The notes: a model not told the origin generated them from the sequence alone. A stretch of 5,953 nt of DNA from Cuniculiplasma sp. (GCA_023256455.1 JAGDXN010000002.1:1-5953), one strand, 5' to 3'. Positions 1-5,953 are shown, counted from the first letter of the stretch. A program made the numbers and translations.

Positions 1-68
1 ATATGGATGTTATAAATCCTGAGAAATTTCCTTGCTATACAGAAGAACTCTGGAAAAATGGAAAATAA
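1..68 (+). CDS. Possible 3' end of an unidentified gene (partial)
   Basis: A plus-strand frame is open from the window edge and ends at TAA (66-68). Its last residues read NPEKFPCYTEELWKNGK, a charged, protein-like tail. An ATG lies in frame at position 3, but a 21-residue gene starting exactly at the edge is less likely than the tail of a longer gene beginning outside the window. The minus strand over the same bases also has open frames, but they look less protein-like. If real, the gene converges on hutH, with about 140 bases between the two stops. I do not recognise the family, and the identification as coding is weak because so few codons are visible. Confidence 0.35.
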   Translation, partial: MDVINPEKFPCYTEELWKNGK

Positions 69-90
69 GCCAGCGCCAGACAACCCTTTT

Positions 91-147
91 CCAGATGCAC
101 CTCAAGGTACATAAGTTATCTGGCCTTGCCTTTAATTTACTTATTTA
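91..147 (+). terminator. Weak hairpin and T-rich tract between convergent genes
   Basis: CCAGAT (91-96) can pair with ATCTGG (118-123) around a 21-base loop. An alternative pairing is GCCAGA (75-80) with TCTGGC (119-124). The sequence after it is T-rich (126-147), which suits archaeal termination of a plus-strand transcript ending near 68. The stem is short and the T runs are only three bases long, so this is a suggestion. The rest of 69-210 shows no gene. Confidence 0.2.
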
Positions 148-210
148 AATCGTATATGTTCAGTTATTGGTCAGAGGTCATCGGCCTGTCTTTATGATTT
201 ATTTTCCATA

Positions 211-1719
211 TCAAAGGAGAAAGTTGAAATTTTCCTCCACAATATGCATAAATTGTTCACCTTCCATTATTTTCTCCATCTCGTCCATGTCCCTGTAGAT
301 TGGCCTGTCTTTTTCAAGATAGGGGATTTTCTTTCTTATGAGATCGTGGATTTCAACACTTGTTTTGGAATATCCCCCTGGAGATAAATCCATAGCCTGT
401 GCACCCATTACAAATTCTGTTGCAATGATTCTTTTCAGGTTGCTGTTTATTTCCTCAAGTTTATTTGCTCCGTTTGTGCCCATGCTCACATGATCCTCCT
501 GATTTGCACATGTTGGAATTGAATCTGCAGAACCCGGATAGGATAAAATCTTATTTCTGTTGCATAATGCCGCTGCGGCATACTGCCCTATCATGAATCC
601 TGAATTGAGGCCGCTGTTCTTGATCAAAAATGGTTCAAGTCCACTCAAAGAGGAATCAGTAATTCTTGCGAGCCTCCTTTCAATCATATTTCCAAGATCT
701 GTGAGGGCAATGGCAAGAAAATCGCAGGCGAATGCCACCGGCTCACCATGAAAATTCCCTGTTGAAACATATTCATCACCATTTATGAGTGGGTTGTCCG
801 TTGTGGAGTTCATTTCAGATGTAAATATGCTCTCAACATAGGAAATGGTATCAAAAACTGCACCATAAACCTGTGGAGTACATCTCAAGGTATATGCATC
901 CTGTATCTTGAGACTGTCCTGCTCAATGACCCTTTCGCTCCCTGAAAAAATACTGTACATTTTCGAGCCAATTAATGACTGGCCAAATTGCTTTCTCGTG
1001 GCAAGGGCCCAGGGTGTGAATGCCTTCCTGGTGCCTCTCAGGGATTCAAAGGCAGGGAGGAATGATGCGCCTGCCATTGCAAGATTCTTCTTTGCTTTGA
1101 TCAGTTCAACTGATCCAATACCGGTTATGGCAGATGTACCGTTTATGAAGGATATGGCCTCCTTTTCCTTCAGTTCATAGGGCTTTATTCCCATTTCCTC
1201 CAAAGCCTCCTTTGCAGGAACCCTCTTATCATTATGTATTATCTCTCCCTCTCCGATCAATGCCAGGCACAGGTGGGCAAGTGGTGCCAGATCTCCGCTT
1301 GCACCAACAGAACCATATGCAGGCACAAAGGGGTAAACACCTCTGTTGAGGAATTCCACCATCTTTTCGATTAGCTCAATGGATACTCCGGAAAATCCTC
1401 TTGCAAGACTGTTTGCCCGAATAAGCATTATTGCCCTTACCTTCTCCTCAGAAAGAGGATTGCCATAACCGCTTGAGTGGCTTCTTATGAGATTGAGCTG
1501 AAGGTTTTTGCTATCCTCGGCATTTATCCTCTTATTAAGTAGACTCCCAAAACCTGTGTTGACACCATAAATTGGATTTCCCTTCTCTATGAGTTTAAGC
1601 AGTGATTTTCTTCCATGATCTACCCTTTTCCGGGCTTCTTCTGAAATTTTAACCTCTTCCTTTTTTTCAATTACACTTTTCAGCATTTTAAGATCAAGAT
1701 TTTCACCATCTATCTCCAT
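211..1719 (-). CDS. hutH: Histidine ammonia-lyase (histidase)
   Basis: A cytoplasmic enzyme that removes ammonia from L-histidine to give trans-urocanate, the first step of histidine degradation. It is 502 residues, the usual family length. The Ala-Ser-Gly triad that cyclises to the MIO electrophile is A140-S141-G142, inside GSVGASGDLAPLAHL. Other residues match the active site of Pseudomonas putida HAL: Y51 (in YGVNTGFG), H81, N193 (in FINGT), Y276 and R279 (in QDAYTLRC), F323 (in GNFHGEP) and E408 (in NQEDHVSMG). The Ser-His pair at 80-81 is the histidase form of the specificity position; tyrosine ammonia-lyases have His-Leu there. The ATG at 1719 is preceded by a box A about 25 bases upstream and by no Shine-Dalgarno, so the mRNA is probably leaderless. 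No hutU, hutI or formiminoglutamate gene is in view, so any hut pathway genes lie elsewhere. The stop is TGA. Identification is firm. Confidence 0.96.
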   Translation of the reverse strand: MEIDGENLDLKMLKSVIEKKEEVKISEEARKRVDHGRKSLLKLIEKGNPIYGVNTGFGSLLNKRINAEDSKNLQLNLIRSHSSGYGNPLSEEKVRAIMLIRANSLARGFSGVSIELIEKMVEFLNRGVYPFVPAYGSVGASGDLAPLAHLCLALIGEGEIIHNDKRVPAKEALEEMGIKPYELKEKEAISFINGTSAITGIGSVELIKAKKNLAMAGASFLPAFESLRGTRKAFTPWALATRKQFGQSLIGSKMYSIFSGSERVIEQDSLKIQDAYTLRCTPQVYGAVFDTISYVESIFTSEMNSTTDNPLINGDEYVSTGNFHGEPVAFACDFLAIALTDLGNMIERRLARITDSSLSGLEPFLIKNSGLNSGFMIGQYAAAALCNRNKILSYPGSADSIPTCANQEDHVSMGTNGANKLEEINSNLKRIIATEFVMGAQAMDLSPGGYSKTSVEIHDLIRKKIPYLEKDRPIYRDMDEMEKIMEGEQFMHIVEENFNFLL

Positions 1720-1739
1720 AGTATGATAAGATATTATAC

Positions 1740-1747
1740 CTTAAAAA
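1740..1747 (-). promoter_or_regulatory. Box A (TATA) element of hutH
   Basis: Read on the minus strand, 1747 to 1740 is TTTTTAAG, centred about 24 bases before the hutH ATG. That spacing puts transcription start at or next to the start codon, as in leaderless archaeal genes. No purine-rich ribosome-binding site lies between the element and the ATG. This is inferred from spacing and composition. Confidence 0.5.
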
Positions 1748-1876
1748 TGATATGAGGCCATAAATAGAATGGAGATTTTAGAAAGATCAAATCTGACAAT
1801 ATATTTTAACCTGATTCGCCTGAATTTAAAAATGAACAAATAAAAAAATGAGGTGTTATGTGTACAAAACAAAATC

Positions 1877-1882
1877 TTTAAA
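1877..1882 (+). promoter_or_regulatory. Box A (TATA) element of tRNA-Lys
   Basis: TTTAAA lies 25 to 30 bases before the first base of the tRNA, in an otherwise A-rich stretch that could include a BRE just upstream. The distance fits transcription starting a few bases before mature G1, with the short leader removed by RNase P. It faces away from the hutH promoter, so the two genes diverge across about 190 bases that show nothing else I can name. Confidence 0.55.
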
Positions 1883-1907
1883 CCTATAAGGCTATTCCTT
1901 TCCTACT

Positions 1908-1981
1908 GGGTCTGTAGCTTAGCCAGGTAGAGCGATGGACTCTTAATCCATAGGCCGGGGGTTCGAACCCCTCCAGACCCG
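1908..1981 (+). tRNA. tRNA-Lys (anticodon CTT)
   Basis: A complete 74-base cloverleaf. The acceptor stem is GGGTCTG/CAGACCC with seven Watson-Crick pairs. The D stem is GCTT/GAGC and the anticodon stem is ATGGA/TCCAT. The loop is C-T-CTT-A-A, so the anticodon CTT reads AAG (Lys). The T arm is GGGGG-TTCGAAC-CCCTC with one G-T pair. T8, G15 with C48, G18-G19 and a five-base variable loop are as expected. The discriminator is G at 1981. CCA is not encoded (TGA follows), so it must be added by CCA-adding enzyme. There is no intron. No second copy of the tRNA 3' end occurs in the window, so there is no sign of an att-type duplication. Confidence 0.96.
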
Positions 1982-2074
1982 TGATATACCTATTTCAATT
2001 TCCCGTTCCACTGTTCAATAAATTAGAGTTGTTGATTGAATCTACATCTATTTTCATGGTAATTTTGATGGGCG

Positions 2075-2123
2075 TATTTATGGGTTGTGAAATACTCATA
2101 AATGTTTATGAAACCCATAAATA
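2075..2123. repeat. Nested inverted repeat (possible operator)
   Basis: TATTTATGGGTT (2075-2086) is matched exactly, inverted, by AACCCATAAATA (2112-2123), giving a perfect 12-bp inverted repeat with a 25-base spacer. Inside the spacer lies a second palindrome, TCATAAA-TG-TTTATGA (2096-2111). The core CATAAA/TTTATG therefore occurs four times in alternating orientation within 49 bases. A TATA-like AAATATTTAG overlaps and follows the right arm. The only frames starting downstream are of 7 and 11 codons (from 2133 and 2146), so no target gene is evident. It could be a binding site for a dimeric regulator, a foldback element or a relic. The rest of 1982-2212 shows no convincing gene. Confidence 0.5.
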
Positions 2124-2212
2124 TTTAGTAATATGGAAATTAATAATGAAACTTAACAGGATAGAAAAATGTAAAATGTAAAACTTTGGCGAATATATTT
2201 CCTTTTAATTTC

Positions 2213-2374
2213 CTATCTTCTCCCATAAAACAATTTGATAACATAGTGTGCTGAACTGGCAAAGAAAATTTCATCTGGTACTTCGAAACTTTTCATCCTT
2301 TTCCCTATTTTTCTGCCAGGAACAAAATAGTCAATTATCTATCCCATACTCCTCTGCCTTGCTCCGTTAATATA
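2213..2374 (-). pseudogene. Decayed 3' fragment of an xth (ExoIII) paralogue
   Basis: On the minus strand, bases 2374 to 2279 align without gaps to codons 199-230 of the intact xth next door (2591 to 2496). By hand count 77 of 96 bases and 19 of 32 residues are identical, including IDYFV, RKIG/RRIG and KSxEV. The codon for the conserved Trp before RIDYF (W210 in xth) has become TAG at 2341-2339. Beyond 2279 similarity fades: the catalytic GSDHAP of xth is replaced by a degraded ASSAHY-like stretch, and the frame stops at TAG (2215-2213). Upstream of 2374 similarity becomes doubtful, with TGA and TAA in frame. No start codon or N-terminal domain remains. It is best read as the remnant of a tandem duplication, or of an older diverged copy, that lost function. 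It cannot encode an active nuclease. Confidence 0.85.
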
Positions 2375-2438
2375 CGATTACCTTCAATTAATATTAGCGC
2401 CCCTGTATTTCAGGAACGCCTTTTGGGAACCTTACATT

Positions 2439-3185
2439 TTAAAGATCGATTTCCAGAAAAATTGGTGCATGATCTGATCCTGTAATGTCACCGAGTACTT
2501 CTGAACTTTTCACCCTTTCTCCTATTCTTCTGCTAACAACAAAATAGTCAATTCTCCATCCTATATTCCTTTCCCTCGCCCTGTTCATATAGGACCACCA
2601 GGAATATATTCCACCCTCTTTATGAAATATTCGGAATGTATCAACGAATCCTGAATCGAGGAAGTGGGAAAACCACTGTCTTTCACTGTCTGTAAATCCA
2701 GCACTGTTGTGGTTATCTGCAGGCCTGGCTATATCAATCTCTTCATGGGCAACGTTGAAGTCCCCACATATGATCAGAGGTTTTCTCCTATCAAGTTCAA
2801 GGCAATATTCCATAAATCTATTATTGAAATCCATCTTGAGATCAAGCCTTGAAAGATCCCGTCTGGAATTGGGAAAATAGCAGTTGATGAAGTAGAAATT
2901 TTCCATTTCCACATTGAGAACCCTCCCCTCATCCATGCTCAATTCTGTTGAAACTGAAAGAGGTTTGAACTTGCTCATGGTCATTGTACCACTGTAACCA
3001 GCTTTTACAGCCGGGTTTACTGTGATATTATAACCGGACATGGTTATTTCAAGGGGCAGGTTTCTCCCATCGTTCTTTATTTCCTGGAATGCAAGAATGT
3101 CATATTCCTCTGAAGAAATTATATCCATGAGGCCCTTCTGCATGGCAGATTTCAGGCCATTTAGATTCCATGATAATAGTTTCAT
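2439..3185 (-). CDS. xth: Exodeoxyribonuclease III / AP endonuclease (ExoIII family)
   Basis: A Mg-dependent DNA-repair nuclease that cuts 5' to abasic sites and trims 3' ends in base-excision repair. With the ATG at 3185 it is 248 residues, normal for a compact ExoIII, and starts MKLLSWNLNG as the family does. An upstream GTG at 3194 would add three residues but is less likely. The endonuclease/exonuclease/phosphatase fold residues are complete: N7 (SWNLNG), E35 (FQEIK), YSGT (64-67), Y103 (NCYFPN), D142 and N144 (CGDFNV), GFTDSER (163-169), YSWWSY (194-199), D213 (GWRIDYF), and D238-H239 (GSDHAP). It ends with TAA. It diverges from thrS across 96 bases, and a decayed copy of its C-terminal half follows it. 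Family assignment is firm; the balance between exonuclease and AP endonuclease activity cannot be read from sequence. Confidence 0.95.
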   Translation of the reverse strand: MKLLSWNLNGLKSAMQKGLMDIISSEEYDILAFQEIKNDGRNLPLEITMSGYNITVNPAVKAGYSGTMTMSKFKPLSVSTELSMDEGRVLNVEMENFYFINCYFPNSRRDLSRLDLKMDFNNRFMEYCLELDRRKPLIICGDFNVAHEEIDIARPADNHNSAGFTDSERQWFSHFLDSGFVDTFRIFHKEGGIYSWWSYMNRARERNIGWRIDYFVVSRRIGERVKSSEVLGDITGSDHAPIFLEIDL

Positions 3186-3208
3186 TATGAACACATATGA
3201 TCTTGAAT

Positions 3209-3216
3209 CTAATTAT
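3209..3216 (-). promoter_or_regulatory. Weak box A candidate for xth
   Basis: Read on the minus strand, ATAATTAG lies 24-31 bases before the ATG at 3185, preceded by AAGG. The spacing suits a leaderless transcript, but the match to a box A is poor. No Shine-Dalgarno is visible upstream of either possible start. Confidence 0.3.
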
Positions 3217-3252
3217 CCTTTACTGTGGAATGATTTATTTTTAAAGGATTTC

Positions 3253-3260
3253 TTTAAATT
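3253..3260 (+). promoter_or_regulatory. Box A (TATA) element of thrS
   Basis: TTTAAATT lies about 25 bases before the ATG at 3282, with A/T- and AAGG-containing sequence upstream that could act as a BRE. This places the transcription start at or next to that ATG. The GTG at 3264 is only a few bases past the element, so it would not be in the mRNA, which decides the start. A second box-like stretch, TTATTTTTAAAGG (3235-3247), lies further upstream. Confidence 0.6.
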
Positions 3261-3281
3261 TAAGTGTTTTATTACAGTCAT

Positions 3282-5270
3282 ATGATTGAAAAACTCCAGA
3301 CAGTCAAAAAAGGTGAGACCTTCGCTTCAAAGTTTACAAATAACAGGGATATTGTTGCAGTCACATTAAATGGCCAGTTGCATGACCTTAGGGAGGTTGC
3401 AATGGAGGATTGCCAGGTTCAGGGGGTGAGCATAAGGGATGAAGAGGGTATAAAGATACTCAGGCATTCTGCAGCCCACCTTCTGGCCCATGCTGTGAAA
3501 GAACTGTATCCGGAGGCAAAGCCAAACGCAGGCCCTGTTACGGAGGATGGATTTTATTATGATATAGATATGCCCGCACCTGATAACGAGGAGCTTGAGA
3601 GAATTGAGAGGAAGATGCACGAACTTTCTGATATGAAAATACCCATTATGAGAGAGGAGCATACAAGGGAGGAATTGCTAAAAATCTTCCATAATAATAA
3701 ATACAAAATTGACAAGATAGTGGATAATGTTGAAAAGGAATCAACTGTCTACAGGCAGGGAAACTTTGTGGACTTCTGCAGAGGTCCCCATGTCCCTGAT
3801 ACATCCTATGTGAAATATTTCAAACTCCTGAATGTGGCAAGCACGAACTATAAGGGAGATATAAACAGGGAGAAACTGGTAAGAATATACGGTACGGCAT
3901 TTCCTGACGAGAAATCCCTGAAGACATTCCTGAAAAACAGGGAGGAAGCTGCAAAAAGAGATCACAGGAAAATAGGTCAGGAGATGGATCTGTTTGTGTT
4001 CAATTCTGAAAGGGCACCTGGACTTCCCCTGTACACGGCAAATGGGGCCACCATAAGGAACGAACTCATAAATTTCATGAGGGAATTGAACACAAAGTTT
4101 GGCTGGGAAGAAGTGTGCACGCCCCACCTTTTCAAAGATACCATGTGGAAGATATCCGGGCACTATTACAAGTATAAGGATGATATGTTCCTTTTTACCC
4201 TTCCTGATGGGGATTCCTATGCGTTGAAACCCATGAACTGCCCTGGCCACATAACAATCTATGAAAACAGGCCTCATTCCTACAGGGAACTCCCCGTGAA
4301 AATAAGTGAATTTGGAACTGTTTACAGATATGAAAAATCCGGAGAGGTTGGGGGGTTGACAAGACCCAGGACATTCACCATAGATGATGGCCACGAATTC
4401 ATGAGACAGGATCAGATCCAGGGTGAGATTGAGAAGGTCCTCGAAATGATGGACATAACATTCCAGACTTTCTTTTCCAATATTGATGTTAACTATGATC
4501 TTTCAGTTGCTGATAAGAGCAAACCGGAAAACTACCTTGTGAATTACAGATGCAAAAAGTGTGGTTTTCTCAACGAGCCAAGAAGGATGTCCTCAGGAAA
4601 GGATGAGATGGTGTGCAGCAACTGCGGTTCAAATGAACTGGGGGCTGATTTTACTCTCTGGGATAATGCTACTGAGCAGCTGAGAAATGCTCTAAAATCC
4701 AGGGGGATAACTTATAAGGAATATCCAGGGGAGGCAGCCTTTTATGGCCCCAAGATAGACGTGCATATTAAGGATGCCATTGGAAGGTCATGGCAGCTTA
4801 CCACAATTCAAATTGATTTCTTCATGCCCATAGCGTTTAATCTCTATTATATCAATAGTGAAAGCCAGAAGGAAACCCCTGTGATGCTTCACAGGGCCAT
4901 ATATGGATCCATAGAGAGATTCATGGTCATACTTCTGGAAAACTCCTATGGAAAACTTCCACTCTGGATCTCTCCCATTCAGGCATATATAATTCCTCTA
5001 AGTGACAATGAGAGGGAATATGCAGAAAAGGTTAACGAAGAGTTAAGGAAGATTGGTGTGCGGACATTCCTTGATACTTCCAATGAAAGCGTATCTAAAA
5101 AGATAAAGCTGGGAAGGATATTCAGGCCATACTATTTTGTCATACTTGGTAAAAAGGAAATGGAAGATGGCAGCGTGTCTATAAGGGACAGAAATGATAA
5201 AATTTCAAGCATGAGCAGAGAGGAGTTTTTAGTAAATGTGCAGAAAGTAATAAAAAATAGAGAAAAATGA
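3282..5270 (+). CDS. thrS: Threonyl-tRNA synthetase, bacterial-type, with zinc-ribbon insert
   Basis: Charges tRNA-Thr with threonine in the cytoplasm and removes mischarged serine. From the ATG at 3282 it has 662 residues. A TGS domain (about 1-58) is followed by a bacterial-type editing domain with HSAAH (62-66) and C166/H170 (FCRGPH). The class II core (about 230-560) has zinc ligands C320 (NCPGH), H371 (DDGHEF) and H537 (MLHRAIYGS), motif 2 around R349 (YRYEKSG) and motif 3 around PVMLHRAIYGSIERF. The anticodon-binding domain follows (about 565-662). Between motifs 2 and 3 lies extra sequence with C424-x2-C427 and C445-x2-C448, a likely zinc ribbon. H371 and H537 are 166 residues apart, against 126 for the matching ligands H385 and H511 of E. 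coli ThrRS, so the insert is about 40 residues. Most euryarchaeal ThrRS carry a different, DTD-like editing domain. A GTG at 3264 would add six residues but sits too close to the box A. The gene stands alone and ends with TGA. Confidence 0.96.
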   Translation: MIEKLQTVKKGETFASKFTNNRDIVAVTLNGQLHDLREVAMEDCQVQGVSIRDEEGIKILRHSAAHLLAHAVKELYPEAKPNAGPVTEDGFYYDIDMPAPDNEELERIERKMHELSDMKIPIMREEHTREELLKIFHNNKYKIDKIVDNVEKESTVYRQGNFVDFCRGPHVPDTSYVKYFKLLNVASTNYKGDINREKLVRIYGTAFPDEKSLKTFLKNREEAAKRDHRKIGQEMDLFVFNSERAPGLPLYTANGATIRNELINFMRELNTKFGWEEVCTPHLFKDTMWKISGHYYKYKDDMFLFTLPDGDSYALKPMNCPGHITIYENRPHSYRELPVKISEFGTVYRYEKSGEVGGLTRPRTFTIDDGHEFMRQDQIQGEIEKVLEMMDITFQTFFSNIDVNYDLSVADKSKPENYLVNYRCKKCGFLNEPRRMSSGKDEMVCSNCGSNELGADFTLWDNATEQLRNALKSRGITYKEYPGEAAFYGPKIDVHIKDAIGRSWQLTTIQIDFFMPIAFNLYYINSESQKETPVMLHRAIYGSIERFMVILLENSYGKLPLWISPIQAYIIPLSDNEREYAEKVNEELRKIGVRTFLDTSNESVSKKIKLGRIFRPYYFVILGKKEMEDGSVSIRDRNDKISSMSREEFLVNVQKVIKNREK

Positions 5271-5287
5271 TCCTTCAATAAGATGAT

Positions 5288-5375
5288 TTGGGAGGTTGTG
5301 GAAACAGGAATTAAACAACCACTATCCCAATTCCATGATCTATTGATCAAAAAACATTCCTCTATCTATTTTTTT
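5288..5375 (+). terminator. Hairpin and T tract after thrS
   Basis: Eighteen bases after the thrS stop, TTGGGA (5288-5293) pairs with TCCCAA (5325-5330). Inside it either GTGG (5298-5301) with CCAC (5319-5322), or GGTTG (5294-5298) with CAACC (5316-5320), can extend the stem. A small hairpin TGATC-TATT-GATCA (5336-5349) follows, then seven T's at 5369-5375, the longest T run near the gene. The T tract is the element most likely to end transcription in an archaeon. The hairpins could instead set the mRNA 3' end. Confidence 0.4.
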
Positions 5376-5952
5376 AGCTTGACTTAAAATAATAATCTCT
5401 TTCATTTCTTTAATTTGTTTCTCTATTCCAGTTGATTTTTCCCCTATTTCTTGGATTATTGAGTTAAAACTAATTGTGTATAATATAATAATTTTAAAGA
5501 AAGGAGTATGTTTTCAATAACCAATTATTATATGGTAATGATCTGATGAAATTCATATTCTATTAATGTTCTATTTTATTTAACCCCATAATTCAATCTT
5601 AGAGAGATTCTCCTTTCTTTCAATCTTATAATGGTTCATATTTAACGCATAAGAGTGTGAATTATATCGCAAATAATATTCTGTCATAATATATACAAAT
5701 AGGGTTATATTTTGTCTATTACCAATAAGTTTTTTATAAATTAATATTTAATTGTTTTTCGAGGTGCAATCACCAACATAGTTTTCCTTAAGCGGAATAT
5801 AATACATTAACTTGCATTCTTTAAATCTACCTATAACTACTTATTATCCCTATACGCACCTGATCTAGTATGATTAATATTTCAAAAAATAAGTATTTAA
5901 AAATCCTCCTTGATTTAATTTCCTGACATAACCAATCTCTAAATAATAATGT
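5340..5952 (-). pseudogene. Possible decayed gene, unidentified, continuing past the window edge
   Basis: This A+T-rich stretch has no intact gene. Read on the minus strand it gives protein-like segments. From the window edge (5952) a frame runs 42 codons, with LLFRDWLCQEIKSRR and YLFFEILIILDQ, to TAG. A one-base frame change then leads into 30 codons (from 5837, with RFKECKLMYYIPLKENYVGD) ending in TAA at 5750-5748. The same frame continues for 55 codons (5747-5583, with YYLRYNSHSYALN and YKIERKENLSKIELWG) to TAA at 5582-5580. After a stretch with three stops it reopens for 57 codons (5513-5343) with an Ile-rich heptad pattern (IEKQIKEMKEIIILSQ), ending at TAG (5342-5340). Random DNA this rich in A+T should contain many more stops. 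I recognise no family. It could be a dead gene, or low-complexity DNA that happens to be open. A 35-residue ATG-started frame (5687-5580) lies within it. Confidence 0.35.
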
Positions 5953-5953
5953 A

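Noticed and set aside
183..312. 11-base direct repeat GGCCTGTCTTT at 183-193 and 302-312
   Set aside because: The flanking bases do not match and one copy lies inside hutH coding sequence, so it is most likely chance.
1981..2181. 66-codon plus-strand frame starting at the last base of the tRNA (GTG), or 41 codons from the ATG at 2056
   Set aside because: The GTG start overlaps the tRNA, no convincing box A or ribosome site precedes either start, and the frame runs straight through the nested inverted repeat. A short hydrophobic protein cannot be fully excluded.
1982..2438. Integration scar of a tRNA-targeting element
   Set aside because: No second copy of the tRNA 3' end and no integrase are present, and the only recognisable relic there is xth-derived.
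3741..4394. 217-codon minus-strand frame inside thrS
   Set aside because: It lies wholly opposite the strongly conserved ThrRS core and has no recognisable motifs, so it is a shadow of thrS.
5132..5350. 72-codon minus-strand frame overlapping the end of thrS
   Set aside because: More than half of it is antisense to thrS coding sequence, and the remainder covers the terminator hairpin.
5283..5387. 34-codon plus-strand frame from the ATG at 5283
   Set aside because: It spans the thrS hairpin and T tract, has no promoter of its own and shows no family features.
5543..5549. CTGATGA resembling box C of a C/D guide RNA
   Set aside because: The first base is not a purine and no box D (CTGA) with paired ends lies at a suitable distance.

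Overview
The window looks like chromosomal DNA of a thermoacidophilic euryarchaeon of the order Thermoplasmatales (Ferroplasma/Thermoplasma-like). This placement is inferred, not proven. Supporting points are AGG/AGA/ATA-rich codon use, A+T-rich intergenic DNA, TATA-like box A elements about 25 bases before start codons with no Shine-Dalgarno (leaderless genes), a tRNA without encoded CCA, and the gene mix: a lone histidine ammonia-lyase, an ExoIII-type nuclease and a threonyl-tRNA synthetase.

Layout. Bases 1-68 may hold the last codons of a plus-strand gene. hutH (211-1719, minus) encodes histidine ammonia-lyase with an intact MIO triad and active site. Divergent from it is tRNA-Lys(CUU) at 1908-1981, with its own box A. 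From 1982 to 2438 there is no intact gene. That stretch holds a perfect 12-bp inverted repeat enclosing a second palindrome, and a decayed copy of the 3' end of the neighbouring nuclease gene. xth (2439-3185, minus) encodes an ExoIII-family AP endonuclease/3' exonuclease. Divergent from it is thrS (3282-5270, plus), a full ThrRS with TGS domain, bacterial-type editing domain, catalytic core and anticodon-binding domain, plus an extra four-cysteine zinc-ribbon-like insert between class II motifs 2 and 3. After thrS come a hairpin, a T tract and about 600 bases of very A+T-rich DNA. On the minus strand this DNA reads as long protein-like segments broken by a few stops and one frame change, best explained as an unidentified decayed gene.

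The genes do not form a pathway. HutH starts histidine degradation, tRNA-Lys and ThrRS serve translation, and Xth serves base-excision repair. Each intact gene appears to have its own promoter, so this is a set of single-gene units. For both xth and thrS the longest open frame starts at an upstream GTG; the internal ATG is the better start in each case.

The main points of interest are the xth relic (77 of 96 bases identical to the adjacent intact gene by hand alignment, with a TAG at a conserved Trp codon), the zinc-ribbon insert in ThrRS, the nested inverted repeat after the tRNA, and the decayed frame after thrS. No CRISPR array, complete mobile element or defence system was seen.
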